34,689 nucleotides of DNA from Pseudomonadota bacterium. GTDB lineage: Bacteria > Pseudomonadota > Alphaproteobacteria > Rhodospirillales > Magnetospirillaceae. Both the position numbers and the translations under genes were made by a program. Shown here one piece after another: positions 1 through 6,706 of this stretch; the first letter of the stretch is position 1, and each line of letters begins with the position of its first letter. The DNA lies in the NCBI GenBank assembly GCA_021848545.1, contig JAJZUL010000033.1, positions 1 through 34,689 on the forward strand. The letters run 5' to 3'. Below the pieces are notes generated by a model. The model saw nothing but the letters and a program-made list of their open reading frames with translations, was not told the origin of the DNA and made no database searches.

Positions 1-58
1 CGTGCGGAGAGGCTCCATCGGGGCCTCGGAGCGCAAGCGAGGATAGCCAAGGGCGCGG

Positions 59-120
59 ACGCGCCCGCCCGGCGATTGAGGGAAATATACATAATGCAGG
101 GGAAGCGGGTTCACCCGATT
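59..120 (+). repeat. Left copy of ~60-bp inverted repeat
   Basis: This segment matches the reverse complement of about 1360-1424 with only about six mismatches, over the GCCCGGCGATTG...GGGAAATA...ACATAA...CGGGTTCACCCGATT stretch. It lies just beyond the 3' end of folB, while the other copy lies just upstream of the SDR gene, so the two copies bracket the folB-SDR pair in inverted orientation. The inner end carries a nearly perfect palindrome (AAGCGGGT/TC/ACCCGATT, 103-120). A third, partial copy of the palindrome (GGTTCACCCGATT) follows at 129-141. The first 58 bases of the window show no supportable gene; one frame closes at a TAG at 44-46 and could be the tail of a gene outside the window. 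Confidence 0.6.
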
Positions 121-162
121 CCCCTGTCGGTTCACCCGATTGCTCGGGGCAAGATCGCCTCA

Positions 163-531
163 TCATCCGGCGCCGGATTCCACGACCAATCGGAAACCCA
201 CGCTTTCGCAGTCGGGATAGATGTCGGGTTTGCGGGAATAGACCATGACCGTCTCCACCCCGCCGCGGGCCAGACAAAGATCGGCGATGTCGTGGCACAG
301 GGTTTCCTGAAGATCGTAATGGCGTTCGGCCAGCAGGCGGTGGACCTCGTCGCGGATGAAATCGTAGTCCAGCACATGGTCGATGGCGTCCGAAGCCGGA
401 CGCGCGCCGGCATCGACGGAAATCTCCACATCCAGCAGCAGCCGCTGGCGGGCCGCCCGTTCGCGATCGTGGATGCCGATCGACGCCGAAACCTCGAACC
501 CGTTCAGAACGATGGTCTGAATTATCCGCAT
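163..531 (-). CDS. folB: Dihydroneopterin aldolase
   Basis: The 122-residue product fits the usual FolB length and pattern: an N-terminal strand 'IIQTIVLNGFEVSASIGIHDRER', the central 'DYDFIRDEV' region, and the C-terminal 'VMVYSRKPDIYPDCESVGFRLV' strand with the family-typical K-P pair. FolB converts 7,8-dihydroneopterin to 6-hydroxymethyl-dihydropterin and glycolaldehyde in cytosolic folate biosynthesis. The start chosen is the ATG before 'RIIQT', because upstream codons give a non-homologous tail overlapping the preceding SDR gene. The gene begins 7 nt after the SDR stop, so the pair is very likely co-transcribed. The family assignment is strong; physiological use in folate or in another pterin pathway is inferred. 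Confidence 0.85.
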   Translation of the reverse strand: MRIIQTIVLNGFEVSASIGIHDRERAARQRLLLDVEISVDAGARPASDAIDHVLDYDFIRDEVHRLLAERHYDLQETLCHDIADLCLARGGVETVMVYSRKPDIYPDCESVGFRLVVESGAG

Positions 532-538
532 CGTCCCC

Positions 539-1300
539 TTACTCCCCGTCCCGATCCAGGAACGCCACGTCCCGGGGGCGCCGCTGTAAAACCTGCCCGC
601 CATCGATGACCAGGGTCTGGCCGTTATAGGACGGTGTCGCCAGGATGAAATCGACGCCGCCGACGATCTGTTCCACCGTGCAGCCCTGTCCCAGGGGATT
701 GTTGCCGTGGGCGCGCTCGAAATTCTCCTGGGTCTGATTGCCGCTGATCAGGGTGATGCCGGGCGCGATGCCGCAGACGCGCACCGAAGGCGCGAAAGCC
801 ATGGCCAGCATCTGGGTCATGCCGTTCAGGGCCACTTTCGACAGGGTATAGGAAAAGTAATCGGGATTGAGGGCGAAGACCTTGTTGTCGAGCATGTTGA
901 TGATGCAGCCGGTCCCGCCCCGTCCGGCGACGGCGCGGTGAAGACCGCGGGCCAGCGCCGCCGGCGCGTAAAGATTGGCGCGCATATTGGCGTCGAGCGC
1001 ATCGTAGGTCGCGGTCTCGATCGAATCGTAGGCAAAGACCGAGGCGTTGTTGATCAGCACCGACAGGGGCGCGATTTCCTCGCAGCGGGCGACCAGATTC
1101 TCGGCCTGGGCCGGATCGGAGAGGTCGGCCGCCAGCGCCGTGGCGGCGCCGCCCCGGGCCTGGATGCCGGCCACGACCGCCCGGGCCTCGTCGGCCGAGC
1201 GGTTGTAATGAACGAAGACATGCCGTCCCGTTCCGCCCAGATGGGTCGCGATACCGGCGCCGATGCGCCGCCCGGCCCCCGTCACCAGAACTCCGTTCAT
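539..1300 (-). CDS. SDR, pteridine reductase / dihydromonapterin reductase type
   Basis: This 253-residue short-chain dehydrogenase has an N-terminal Rossmann motif 'TGAGRRIG' (residues 7-14). The TGxxxRIG form is typical of the pteridine reductase/FolM branch. The NNAS motif sits near residue 84, and the catalytic Tyr151 and Lys155 occur in 'YTLSK'. The usual SDR catalytic Ser is replaced by Asp138 ('NMLDNK'), another hallmark of pteridine reductases. The C-terminal 'LVIDGGQ' is typical of the superfamily. It probably reduces dihydropterins or monapterin with NADPH in the cytosol. The start is the ATG opening 'NGVLVTG'; a longer upstream reading runs through the repeat at 1357-1424 and is not credible. 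The downstream neighbour is folB, which supports a pterin role. Confidence 0.75.
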   Translation of the reverse strand: MNGVLVTGAGRRIGAGIATHLGGTGRHVFVHYNRSADEARAVVAGIQARGGAATALAADLSDPAQAENLVARCEEIAPLSVLINNASVFAYDSIETATYDALDANMRANLYAPAALARGLHRAVAGRGGTGCIINMLDNKVFALNPDYFSYTLSKVALNGMTQMLAMAFAPSVRVCGIAPGITLISGNQTQENFERAHGNNPLGQGCTVEQIVGGVDFILATPSYNGQTLVIDGGQVLQRRPRDVAFLDRDGE

Positions 1301-1356
1301 ACCCGTCCTTTCCACCGGCAAGACGGGGTCAAGGTGGGGGCCGGCCCGCATGATGT

Positions 1357-1424
1357 CAATCGGGTGAACCCGATTGCCCTGGGTTATGTCTATTTCCCCC
1401 AATCGCCGGGCGGGCGCGCGCCCT
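1357..1424 (-). repeat. Right copy of inverted repeat with 18-bp palindrome
   Basis: This is the inverted partner of 59-120. At 1358-1375 it contains a perfect dyad AATCGGGT-GA-ACCCGATT (8-bp arms, 2-bp centre), centred about 66 bp upstream of the SDR start codon. That is a suitable position for an operator. The sequence lies between the cbbR stop and the SDR start. A short GCCGGC-ATC-GCCGGC hairpin (about 1434-1448) just after the cbbR stop lacks a T-run and is only a weak terminator candidate. Confidence 0.6.
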
Positions 1425-1451
1425 GGGACACGCCGGCGATGCCGGCGGCGG

Positions 1452-2495
1452 TTACCGCATTCCGGTCGCCGGCGCGATGGACGGCGTCCGCAGGCCCAGA
1501 TCGGGAAACACGCTCGACCAGGACTCCTGCATCCGCTGGCGCATTTCCGGCTCGATCTTCAGGGCGAAATCGAGGAACGCCCTGGCGACCAGCGAGATGC
1601 CCTTGCCCTTTGGATAGACGATGTACCATTGGCGCATGACCGGAAAATTCTCCACGTCGAGAACCGCCACCGGTCCGTCCGGCCCTTCCAGGGTCAAGGT
1701 ATGCAGGGACAGGACGGACAGGCCCAGCCCGCCGACGATGGCGTGCTTGATCGCCTCGTTGCTGCCCAGCTCCATGCGCACGCTGGGCCGCACGCCGATA
1801 TCGGCGAAGGCCTGAAGGGTGGCGTCGCGGATGCCGGAACCGGGTTCGCGCAGGATGATCGGTTCTTCGGCCACGCGCGCCAGCGACACCTTTTTCTGTC
1901 CCACCAGCGGATGATCGCGCGGCGCCATCACCACCAGCGGATTGGGGGCCAGGGGGAACGCCTCCATCTCGAAGGGATCGGTCGGGGGCTGCCCCATGAT
2001 GTACAAATCATCCTCGAACGAGGCGATGCGTTCGATCAGGCGGTCGCGGTTGGACACTTTGAGGGCGACGTCGATCCCGGGATAAAGGCGGCAGAACTCC
2101 CCCAGAATTTCGGGAGCGAAATATTTGGCGGTGGTGATCACCCCCAGCCGCAGACGACCGCGGCGGATTCCCTTGAAATCGGCCACCTTCATTTCGAAAT
2201 TGGCCAGAATCTGAAAGATCTGCCGGCAAGCCTGATACAATTCCAACCCGGCCTCGGTCGGACGCACGTTGCGCCCGACATGCTCGAACAGAGGCATGCC
2301 GATGGATTCGGCCAGCTTCTTGGTCTGCATGGACACGGTCGGCTGGGTCAGGAACATTTCTTCGGCGGTGCGGGTGAAGCTGCCCAGCCGCACGATCGCT
2401 TCGAAAATCTGCAACTGCCGAAAGGTGGCGTAGCGGATCAGATAGTCGGGAACCGCTCCCGGCGGCGTGTATGAGCTGTCGTTGAATTGCGTCAT
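1452..2495 (-). CDS. cbbR: LysR-family transcriptional regulator CbbR
   Basis: This 347-residue LysR-type regulator has an N-terminal winged helix-turn-helix (about residues 24-82, 'TFRQLQIFEAIVRLGSFTRTAEEMFLTQPTVSMQ') and a C-terminal periplasmic-binding-like effector domain (about 110-310). The sequence and length match CbbR, the activator of Calvin-cycle genes, which senses metabolites such as RuBP or NADPH. The placement is unusual: it is co-directional with the carboxysome operon and lies 67 nt after mcdB, with no obvious terminator between. CbbR is more often divergent from the cbb promoter. Its likely target is the promoter region at 10895-11142. Start: ATG at the usual short N-terminal extension. 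The CbbR subtype is inferred from context and similarity; the LysR family call is certain. Confidence 0.85.
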   Translation of the reverse strand: MTQFNDSSYTPPGAVPDYLIRYATFRQLQIFEAIVRLGSFTRTAEEMFLTQPTVSMQTKKLAESIGMPLFEHVGRNVRPTEAGLELYQACRQIFQILANFEMKVADFKGIRRGRLRLGVITTAKYFAPEILGEFCRLYPGIDVALKVSNRDRLIERIASFEDDLYIMGQPPTDPFEMEAFPLAPNPLVVMAPRDHPLVGQKKVSLARVAEEPIILREPGSGIRDATLQAFADIGVRPSVRMELGSNEAIKHAIVGGLGLSVLSLHTLTLEGPDGPVAVLDVENFPVMRQWYIVYPKGKGISLVARAFLDFALKIEPEMRQRMQESWSSVFPDLGLRTPSIAPATGMR

Positions 2496-2562
2496 CTCGC
2501 GGCAACCTTTCTGTCAGATCCCCTGGTGTCCCTGCCCCCGCCAGACCCTCCCTGAAAATGCC

Positions 2563-2760
2563 TCAGTCGGGCCAGACCCGCGGTCGCGCCGGATAACCGG
2601 CGATGGCGGCCGGCCGCTTCGGCGCGTCCACGGGCGCTGCGGCCGCCGGAGACTTCGCCGTCACGGGGACCGTCTTGGCCGCATCTTTGCCGGCGACGCC
2701 CTGACGGGTCCGTCGGATGGAGGCGACAAGCTGGTCGCCGGTTTTGTCCGTGCTGCTCAT
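2563..2760 (-). CDS. mcdB: Carboxysome positioning adaptor McdB (alpha type)
   Basis: This is a 65-residue, Ala/Pro-rich, mostly disordered protein. It starts 'MSSTDKTGDQLVASIRRTR' and ends 'RPRVWPD'. A charged N-terminal SIRR segment and a Trp very near the C-terminus (Trp63 here) are features of alpha-carboxysome McdB proteins, which link carboxysomes to the McdA ATPase and stimulate it. The ATG overlaps the mcdA stop (ATGA), a typical mcdA-mcdB arrangement. Without the mcdA neighbour the protein would be unrecognisable by length alone, so the call relies on the C-terminal motif plus context. Confidence 0.8.
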   Translation of the reverse strand: MSSTDKTGDQLVASIRRTRQGVAGKDAAKTVPVTAKSPAAAAPVDAPKRPAAIAGYPARPRVWPD

Positions 2761-3389
2761 GGTGACAATACCTCGTGTATGAGCGCTTCGATTTCCTCGG
2801 CCGCGGCCGCGCCCTTTTTGCCGACGGCTCCCACACTCCCCCCCACCAGGACCGCATCGCGATAGACCACGCGGCGGCGGATCGCGGTCGCCGCCACCGG
2901 AAGACTCAGCTCCGCCAAGGCCCTGCACATCAAATTCGACAATCTGGTCCGCGGTTCAAGTTGATTGACGACCAGAAACGCCCGAAGCGCGGGATTGCCG
3001 GTCCTGGCCGATTGTATCTCCGCCTCGGCATGCACGCTGGCCCAGATATCGAAGGGTGACGGCAGAACCGGAACCAATGCCACATCGGCGCGACCCAGGG
3101 CCTGGCGGGTTTGCGCCGCATGGACCGATGGCGGACAGTCCACGAGGACGTAGGTGTAATCCCTTGCCGCCGCGGCGATGGCCTCGTCCAGCCCGCCCAC
3201 GGCCCCCACCGCGCCCACCACCCGAAGCGCCCGACCGCCTCCCAGTTCGGCCCATTGCAGGGCGGATGCCTGAGGATCGGCATCCAGCAATATGGTCGGC
3301 GCCCGCGCGTTCAGAGCCGCGGCGAGATTGACGCACAAGGTCGTCTTGCCGACCCCGCCCTTGTTTCCGACGAACGCCAGGATCGGCAT
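2757..3389 (-). CDS. mcdA: ParA-type ATPase McdA, carboxysome positioning
   Basis: This 210-residue ParA/MinD-family ATPase has a deviant Walker A 'KGGVGKTT' at residues 10-17 with the signature Lys10. A Walker A' 'LLDADPQAS' follows (about 34-42), and a Walker B-like 'VLVDCPPS'. McdA binds the nucleoid in its ATP form and distributes carboxysomes by a Brownian-ratchet mechanism with McdB. The short length and lack of an N-terminal DNA-binding domain match type Ib ParA and McdA. It lies 8 nt after acRAF and overlaps mcdB by 4 nt, inside the carboxysome operon. That makes a plasmid or chromosome partition role unlikely. Confidence 0.87.
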   Translation of the reverse strand: MPILAFVGNKGGVGKTTLCVNLAAALNARAPTILLDADPQASALQWAELGGGRALRVVGAVGAVGGLDEAIAAAARDYTYVLVDCPPSVHAAQTRQALGRADVALVPVLPSPFDIWASVHAEAEIQSARTGNPALRAFLVVNQLEPRTRLSNLMCRALAELSLPVAATAIRRRVVYRDAVLVGGSVGAVGKKGAAAAEEIEALIHEVLSP

Positions 3390-3397
3390 CGGCGGCC

Positions 3398-3643
3398 CTA
3401 ACGCAGGCCGTCGAGCAATCGGGCGAAACGGCGTTGGCGGTCGGCGATGCCGGCGCCGCCGTCGTCAGCATGAATGGTGACGTTCACGTAATCGCGGGCG
3501 AAGCCCAGATCGGGATACAGGCTTTCCCGTTCGGACAGCTCCGCGGCGGCGTCCAGAAAGGTCCGCAGCGCCTCGTAACTGTCGAATTCGTACCGGCATT
3601 CCAGGCGCGCGGGACGAAGACGCTCTTTCCAGTTCTGATTCAT
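3398..3643 (-). CDS. acRAF: Pterin-carbinolamine dehydratase-like Rubisco assembly factor
   Basis: This 81-residue single-domain protein has the pterin-4a-carbinolamine dehydratase (PCD/DCoH) fold pattern: 'RYEFDSYEALRTFLDAAAELSERESLYPDLGFARDYVNVTIHAD'. In true dehydratases the helix is followed by a catalytic E-x-H-H-P motif. Here that place reads 'ESLYPDL' (residues 40-46), so the catalytic His pair is missing. This agrees with the acRAF proteins of alpha-carboxysome operons, which act as Rubisco assembly chaperones rather than enzymes. The start is the ATG with GGAG about 9 nt upstream; an in-frame ATG at 3664 would add seven residues. Its neighbours are the ferritin-like gene and mcdA. 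Confidence 0.78.
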   Translation of the reverse strand: MNQNWKERLRPARLECRYEFDSYEALRTFLDAAAELSERESLYPDLGFARDYVNVTIHADDGGAGIADRQRRFARLLDGLR

Positions 3644-3674
3644 CGTGCTCAACTCCGTTGCCATCGGCCCGGCC

Positions 3675-4124
3675 TCAGGGCCCGTCATCGTCGGCAAGCC
3701 GCTCCAATCCGGCGATCCATTGGACCAGCGCGTGGGCGTGGGCGATCTCCTCTTCCAGCAAAGTCTGAAAGAAAAGCCGATCGTCGGGACCGCCGATGCG
3801 GGCGGCATCGGTATACAGCCCGACCACCTCCACCTCGAAGGCGTGATCCGCGTGCAGCAGGGTCAACAGATCGGGCCCCACCGCGGCGGGACGAAGCTGC
3901 GAGGCGTTCGGCGCCACCCCGAGAGCCAGCATCCGGGCGATGATCCGCTCGGCATGGCCCATCTCCTCCAACGCCTCCTGGCGCAGCCGCCCGGCGGCGG
4001 CGTCCAGGCCCCAGGTCGCGACGAGGCGCGCCTGGGTACTGTACGTTTGCACCGCAGAGAGTTCGAGGCTCAGGGCTCGGCCGAGGAGACCCGGAATCCG
4101 TTGATCCGTGCGTGCGACCCGCAT
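3675..4124 (-). CDS. Carboxysome-associated ferritin-like (bacterioferritin-type) protein
   Basis: This 149-residue four-helix-bundle protein shows the diiron ligand pattern of the ferritin/bacterioferritin superfamily: Glu21, a first E-x-x-H (Glu54, His57), a Glu in the third helix (about 97-99) and a second E-x-x-H (Glu126, His129). Bacterioferritin-like genes recur in alpha-carboxysome operons between csoS1 and acRAF/mcdA, as here, but their role is not established. Iron storage, oxygen or peroxide consumption near the shell, or a structural role are all possible. No haem-binding Met is identified with confidence. It lies 33 nt after csoS1 and 31 nt before acRAF. Confidence 0.75.
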   Translation of the reverse strand: MRVARTDQRIPGLLGRALSLELSAVQTYSTQARLVATWGLDAAAGRLRQEALEEMGHAERIIARMLALGVAPNASQLRPAAVGPDLLTLLHADHAFEVEVVGLYTDAARIGGPDDRLFFQTLLEEEIAHAHALVQWIAGLERLADDDGP

Positions 4125-4157
4125 CTGTCGGTCCCGGCGTCAATCGCCGTCCGCGTC

Positions 4158-4475
4158 TCAGGAGGCCGCCTTTTCGGCCGGCGCACCGCCGACCGGCAAC
4201 ACCGGTTCGACCTCGCGATGGGGACGGGCGATGATGTGCGCCGCGACCAGACCGTCGCCGACCCGCTCACAGGCGTCGGCCCCGGCACGCACCGCCGCGT
4301 TCACCGCGCCGGTTTCGCCCCGCACCATCACGGTGACGTAACCGCCGCCGACGAATTCACGCCCGATCAGACGCACCTCGGCGGCCTTGGTCATCGCGTC
4401 GGCGGCCTCGATCGCCGGCACCAGACCGCGGGTCTCGATCATGCCCAGCGCAATACCATAATTCTCGTTAGCCAT
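4158..4475 (-). CDS. csoS1: Carboxysome shell hexamer CsoS1 (BMC-H)
   Basis: This 105-residue single BMC-domain protein ('GIALGMIETRGLVPAIEAADAMTKAAEVRLIGREFVGGGYVTVMVRGETGAVNAAVRAG') forms the hexamers that tile the alpha-carboxysome facets. The C-terminal segment 'ARPHREVEPVLP' is typical of CsoS1A/C. The start is the ATG with a good GGGAG ribosome-binding site; earlier in-frame codons belong to non-coding leader containing the csoS1 remnant. It is the only complete csoS1 in the operon. Related operons commonly carry two or three copies, which makes the upstream remnant noteworthy. Confidence 0.93.
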   Translation of the reverse strand: MANENYGIALGMIETRGLVPAIEAADAMTKAAEVRLIGREFVGGGYVTVMVRGETGAVNAAVRAGADACERVGDGLVAAHIIARPHREVEPVLPVGGAPAEKAAS

Positions 4476-4555
4476 TGTCACTCTCCCTTGAGAAAAAAAC
4501 GTTCCACGACCTTGCCTTGACGGTGCGGCACCGGCCTTCCCGTCACCTGTTGCCG

Positions 4556-4586
4556 AGCACCGCTCGACCTCGCGATACGGACGCGC
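4556..4586 (-). pseudogene. Remnant of a second csoS1 copy (C-terminal codons)
   Basis: Between csoS4B and csoS1, the minus strand encodes 'ARPYREVE', matching seven of eight residues of the CsoS1 C-terminal 'ARPHREVE'. At DNA level 4564-4586 matches 4207-4229 at about 20 of 23 positions. The remnant has the same strand as csoS1 and sits exactly where an additional csoS1 paralogue stands in typical alpha-carboxysome operons. This suggests deletion of most of a tandem copy. The match is short, so chance or a regulatory repeat cannot be excluded. Confidence 0.5.
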
Positions 4587-4632
4587 TTGGCGGCGCCGTA
4601 CCCAAACCCTTGTCCGGCCGCTTGCGCGCCCG

Positions 4633-4896
4633 TCATTCCAGCCCCCCGCCGGATCGCGGCCAGTCATCGATGATGCCGGCGATGGTCAGATCGGTCAGGA
4701 CCGCGTAATCGCCCTGGGCGTAGCGCGCCGCCGACCCGCTGACCGTGAACACATACGTGCCGGGGCGCGCGCCGACCGGATCGGTGGCCACCACCCGCCG
4801 GCCCGACGCGGTGCGCAGGACCCGCAGGGCGGCCTGGTTCAGACCGGCGATGCGGCGGGTGCAGACCAGCGCCGATTCCACCTGGAAGATCTCCAT
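4633..4896 (-). CDS. csoS4B: Carboxysome vertex pentamer CsoS4B (BMC-P)
   Basis: This 87-residue bacterial microcompartment vertex protein of the EutN/CcmL/CsoS4 family has 'QVESALVCTRRIAGLNQAALRVL' at the N-terminus and the C-terminal 'LTDLTIAGIIDDW' conserved in CsoS4. Pentamers cap the 12 vertices of the icosahedral shell. It follows csoS4A directly: the stop and start share one base (TGATG), so the two are translationally coupled. It is distinguished from CsoS4A by order and by its divergent middle region 'ARPGTYVFTVSGSAARYAQG'. The A/B label follows the standard operon order. Confidence 0.9.
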   Translation of the reverse strand: MEIFQVESALVCTRRIAGLNQAALRVLRTASGRRVVATDPVGARPGTYVFTVSGSAARYAQGDYAVLTDLTIAGIIDDWPRSGGGLE

Positions 4897-5150
4897 CAGC
4901 GATCCCCTTCCGGCGGCCAGTGGTCGATGATGCCGATGATGGTCAGATCGCTCGGATATTCCTTGGCTCCGGCGGCGTCGCGGGCGGCCGAACTGCCGAC
5001 GCAGATGACCCAGTCCCCCGGCACGCAGCCGACCGCGTCCACCGCCACCGCGCTGGCCGATCCGTCGCGGACCACCTGCAGATGCTTGTGTTCCAATCCG
5101 GGAATGCGGTTGGTCGCCACCAGCGGCCGTTCAACCTGACAGATCTTCAT
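4896..5150 (-). CDS. csoS4A: Carboxysome vertex pentamer CsoS4A (BMC-P)
   Basis: This 84-residue vertex protein has 'MKICQVERPLVATNRIPGLEHKHLQVV', the typical CsoS4A N-terminus, and 'YPSDLTIIGIIDHW' at the C-terminus. It forms pentamers that seal the shell. The start is the ATG that overlaps the csoSCA stop by one base. The downstream partner csoS4B is coupled in the same way. Upstream readings in this frame overlap csoSCA and are shadows. Confidence 0.92.
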   Translation of the reverse strand: MKICQVERPLVATNRIPGLEHKHLQVVRDGSASAVAVDAVGCVPGDWVICVGSSAARDAAGAKEYPSDLTIIGIIDHWPPEGDR

Positions 5151-6682
5151 CAGTGCCCTCCCGTCCCGGTGGCGGCGTCGGCGGTGCAGGCCAGAACCTC
5201 GATGGGGTCCGTGCCGTTGCAATCGCGGACCACCTGCATGACATGCAGCAACCCCCGCCGATGAAGATCCGCATAGCGGGCCTGCAGGGCGCCGGTGACG
5301 CGTTCGCAGCGTTCGACGGCGCGGGCGCGGGCGCCCGGCACATTGCCGTGATAATCGAAGCGGACCACCACCGGGACCGGCAGGCCGCGAGCGACGTTCA
5401 GCCGGGTGAAGATGCCGATGCCGACATCCAGGTCCTGGGTCGCCTCCTCCACCGTGCTGAGATAGGCGAAATACATCAGGTTGCGGAGCTGGATCTCCTC
5501 GAAGCCGATACCGGCGCCGACGAACCGTTCGGCATGGCCGATATCGGCGTAGCTCTTGCCGTGGTAGGCGCGGACATAGGCGATCTGGGAGAAATTGTTC
5601 TCGATCAGATATTCGATCAGCCGCGCCATGCCCGGCGCCGCGTCCGGCGCGCTTTCCATGATGGCGCCCTGGATATCGTGGCGGGCGCGCGACGCGTCCT
5701 GGCGAATGGTGGCGGTGAACAGATCGAGACTGTCCACATAGCGGTCCAGGTCGATCTCGCCGTCGGCGTCGGGAATATGGATGCGGATGGCGTCGGTATC
5801 GGTGTCCACCCCGATCAGCAGCAGATCGATGGTCGCCCCGCAACAAAAGGCGTTTTCGATGGCGTGCTGGAAATTGAACAATCGTTCCAGCCCGGCGCTC
5901 GCGGCCCTGGCGGTATCGGAACCGTGGGCGGCGCAGCCCTCGCGGGTGGGATCGCCGGAACTGAAATGATAGGCCACCACCTTCAGATAGCGGGTGACCG
6001 ATCCCGCCGTATCGGGCAGGCCGCCGCGACAGCGCAGCATCTCGGTTTCCACCCATTTCTGGATGCTGTCCTCGATGTCGAACAGGGCGCCGGCATAGGA
6101 TTTGCGCCGCACCGAGCGATGGGGCAGCCGCAGGACATAGCGGATCAGATGCGCCAGGCGGCCGTCGGCGCAGGGCGAGATATCCATGGTGTGGAAGCCG
6201 CATCCGCGCAGGAACCCGTCGAAGGTTTCCGCATCCTCGGCCGCCAGGGGGTCGCGGGCGAAAAAATCGTCGCAATAGCGCCGATAGGTCGAAAAGACGC
6301 TCCAGGCGAACAGCCGGCGCATGTCGAGCTGGTCGACCCAGGCATCGGCCAGCAGGCTTTCCGGCAGGGTGAAGCCCAATTCCATCCGGGCGACGCGCTG
6401 GGCCTGGATTTCGAACTCGGCCTCGTGCTGCAGGGCCGATATCCGCCGCAAGGTCGGTTTGATCGCGTCGAAGGCCGCCTTCACCCCCCGTTCATAGGCG
6501 CCGAGGCTGGCGTTTTCATCGCCGCGAACCAGCGGATGGGTCCCGCCCGCAACCGGCGCCGGAACCGGAGCCCGTCCCGGACCGGCCGCCACCGCCCCGC
6601 CGACCGCGCCGGGCCGGCGCAGGGGCGCGGTGCCGGCGAGGCGGTCGCGGCCATGGGCGTGGGTGAGAGGCGCGTTGCGCAT
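5150..6682 (-). CDS. csoSCA: Carboxysomal carbonic anhydrase CsoSCA
   Basis: This 510-residue carboxysome beta-type carbonic anhydrase dehydrates imported bicarbonate to CO2 next to Rubisco. The zinc site is visible: Cys171 with Asp173 and Arg175 in 'SPCADGR', then His239 and Cys250 in 'AYHFSSGDPTREGC'. The 11-residue His-Cys spacing is as in the characterised enzyme. The first 55 residues are Ala/Gly/Pro-rich and disordered, the part that in homologues binds Rubisco. The rest follows the helical, catalytic and degenerate-repeat domain order. It lies 24 nt after csoS2 and is coupled to csoS4A. Confidence 0.93.
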   Translation of the reverse strand: MRNAPLTHAHGRDRLAGTAPLRRPGAVGGAVAAGPGRAPVPAPVAGGTHPLVRGDENASLGAYERGVKAAFDAIKPTLRRISALQHEAEFEIQAQRVARMELGFTLPESLLADAWVDQLDMRRLFAWSVFSTYRRYCDDFFARDPLAAEDAETFDGFLRGCGFHTMDISPCADGRLAHLIRYVLRLPHRSVRRKSYAGALFDIEDSIQKWVETEMLRCRGGLPDTAGSVTRYLKVVAYHFSSGDPTREGCAAHGSDTARAASAGLERLFNFQHAIENAFCCGATIDLLLIGVDTDTDAIRIHIPDADGEIDLDRYVDSLDLFTATIRQDASRARHDIQGAIMESAPDAAPGMARLIEYLIENNFSQIAYVRAYHGKSYADIGHAERFVGAGIGFEEIQLRNLMYFAYLSTVEEATQDLDVGIGIFTRLNVARGLPVPVVVRFDYHGNVPGARARAVERCERVTGALQARYADLHRRGLLHVMQVVRDCNGTDPIEVLACTADAATGTGGH

Positions 6683-6706
6683 GGAATTCGTCCCGTCTCT
6701 TAGCCG

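Noticed and set aside
5153..6703. Long plus-strand frame of 516 codons opposite csoSCA
   Set aside because: It is a GC-driven antisense shadow: the protein lacks any family pattern, and csoSCA on the other strand has an intact active site.
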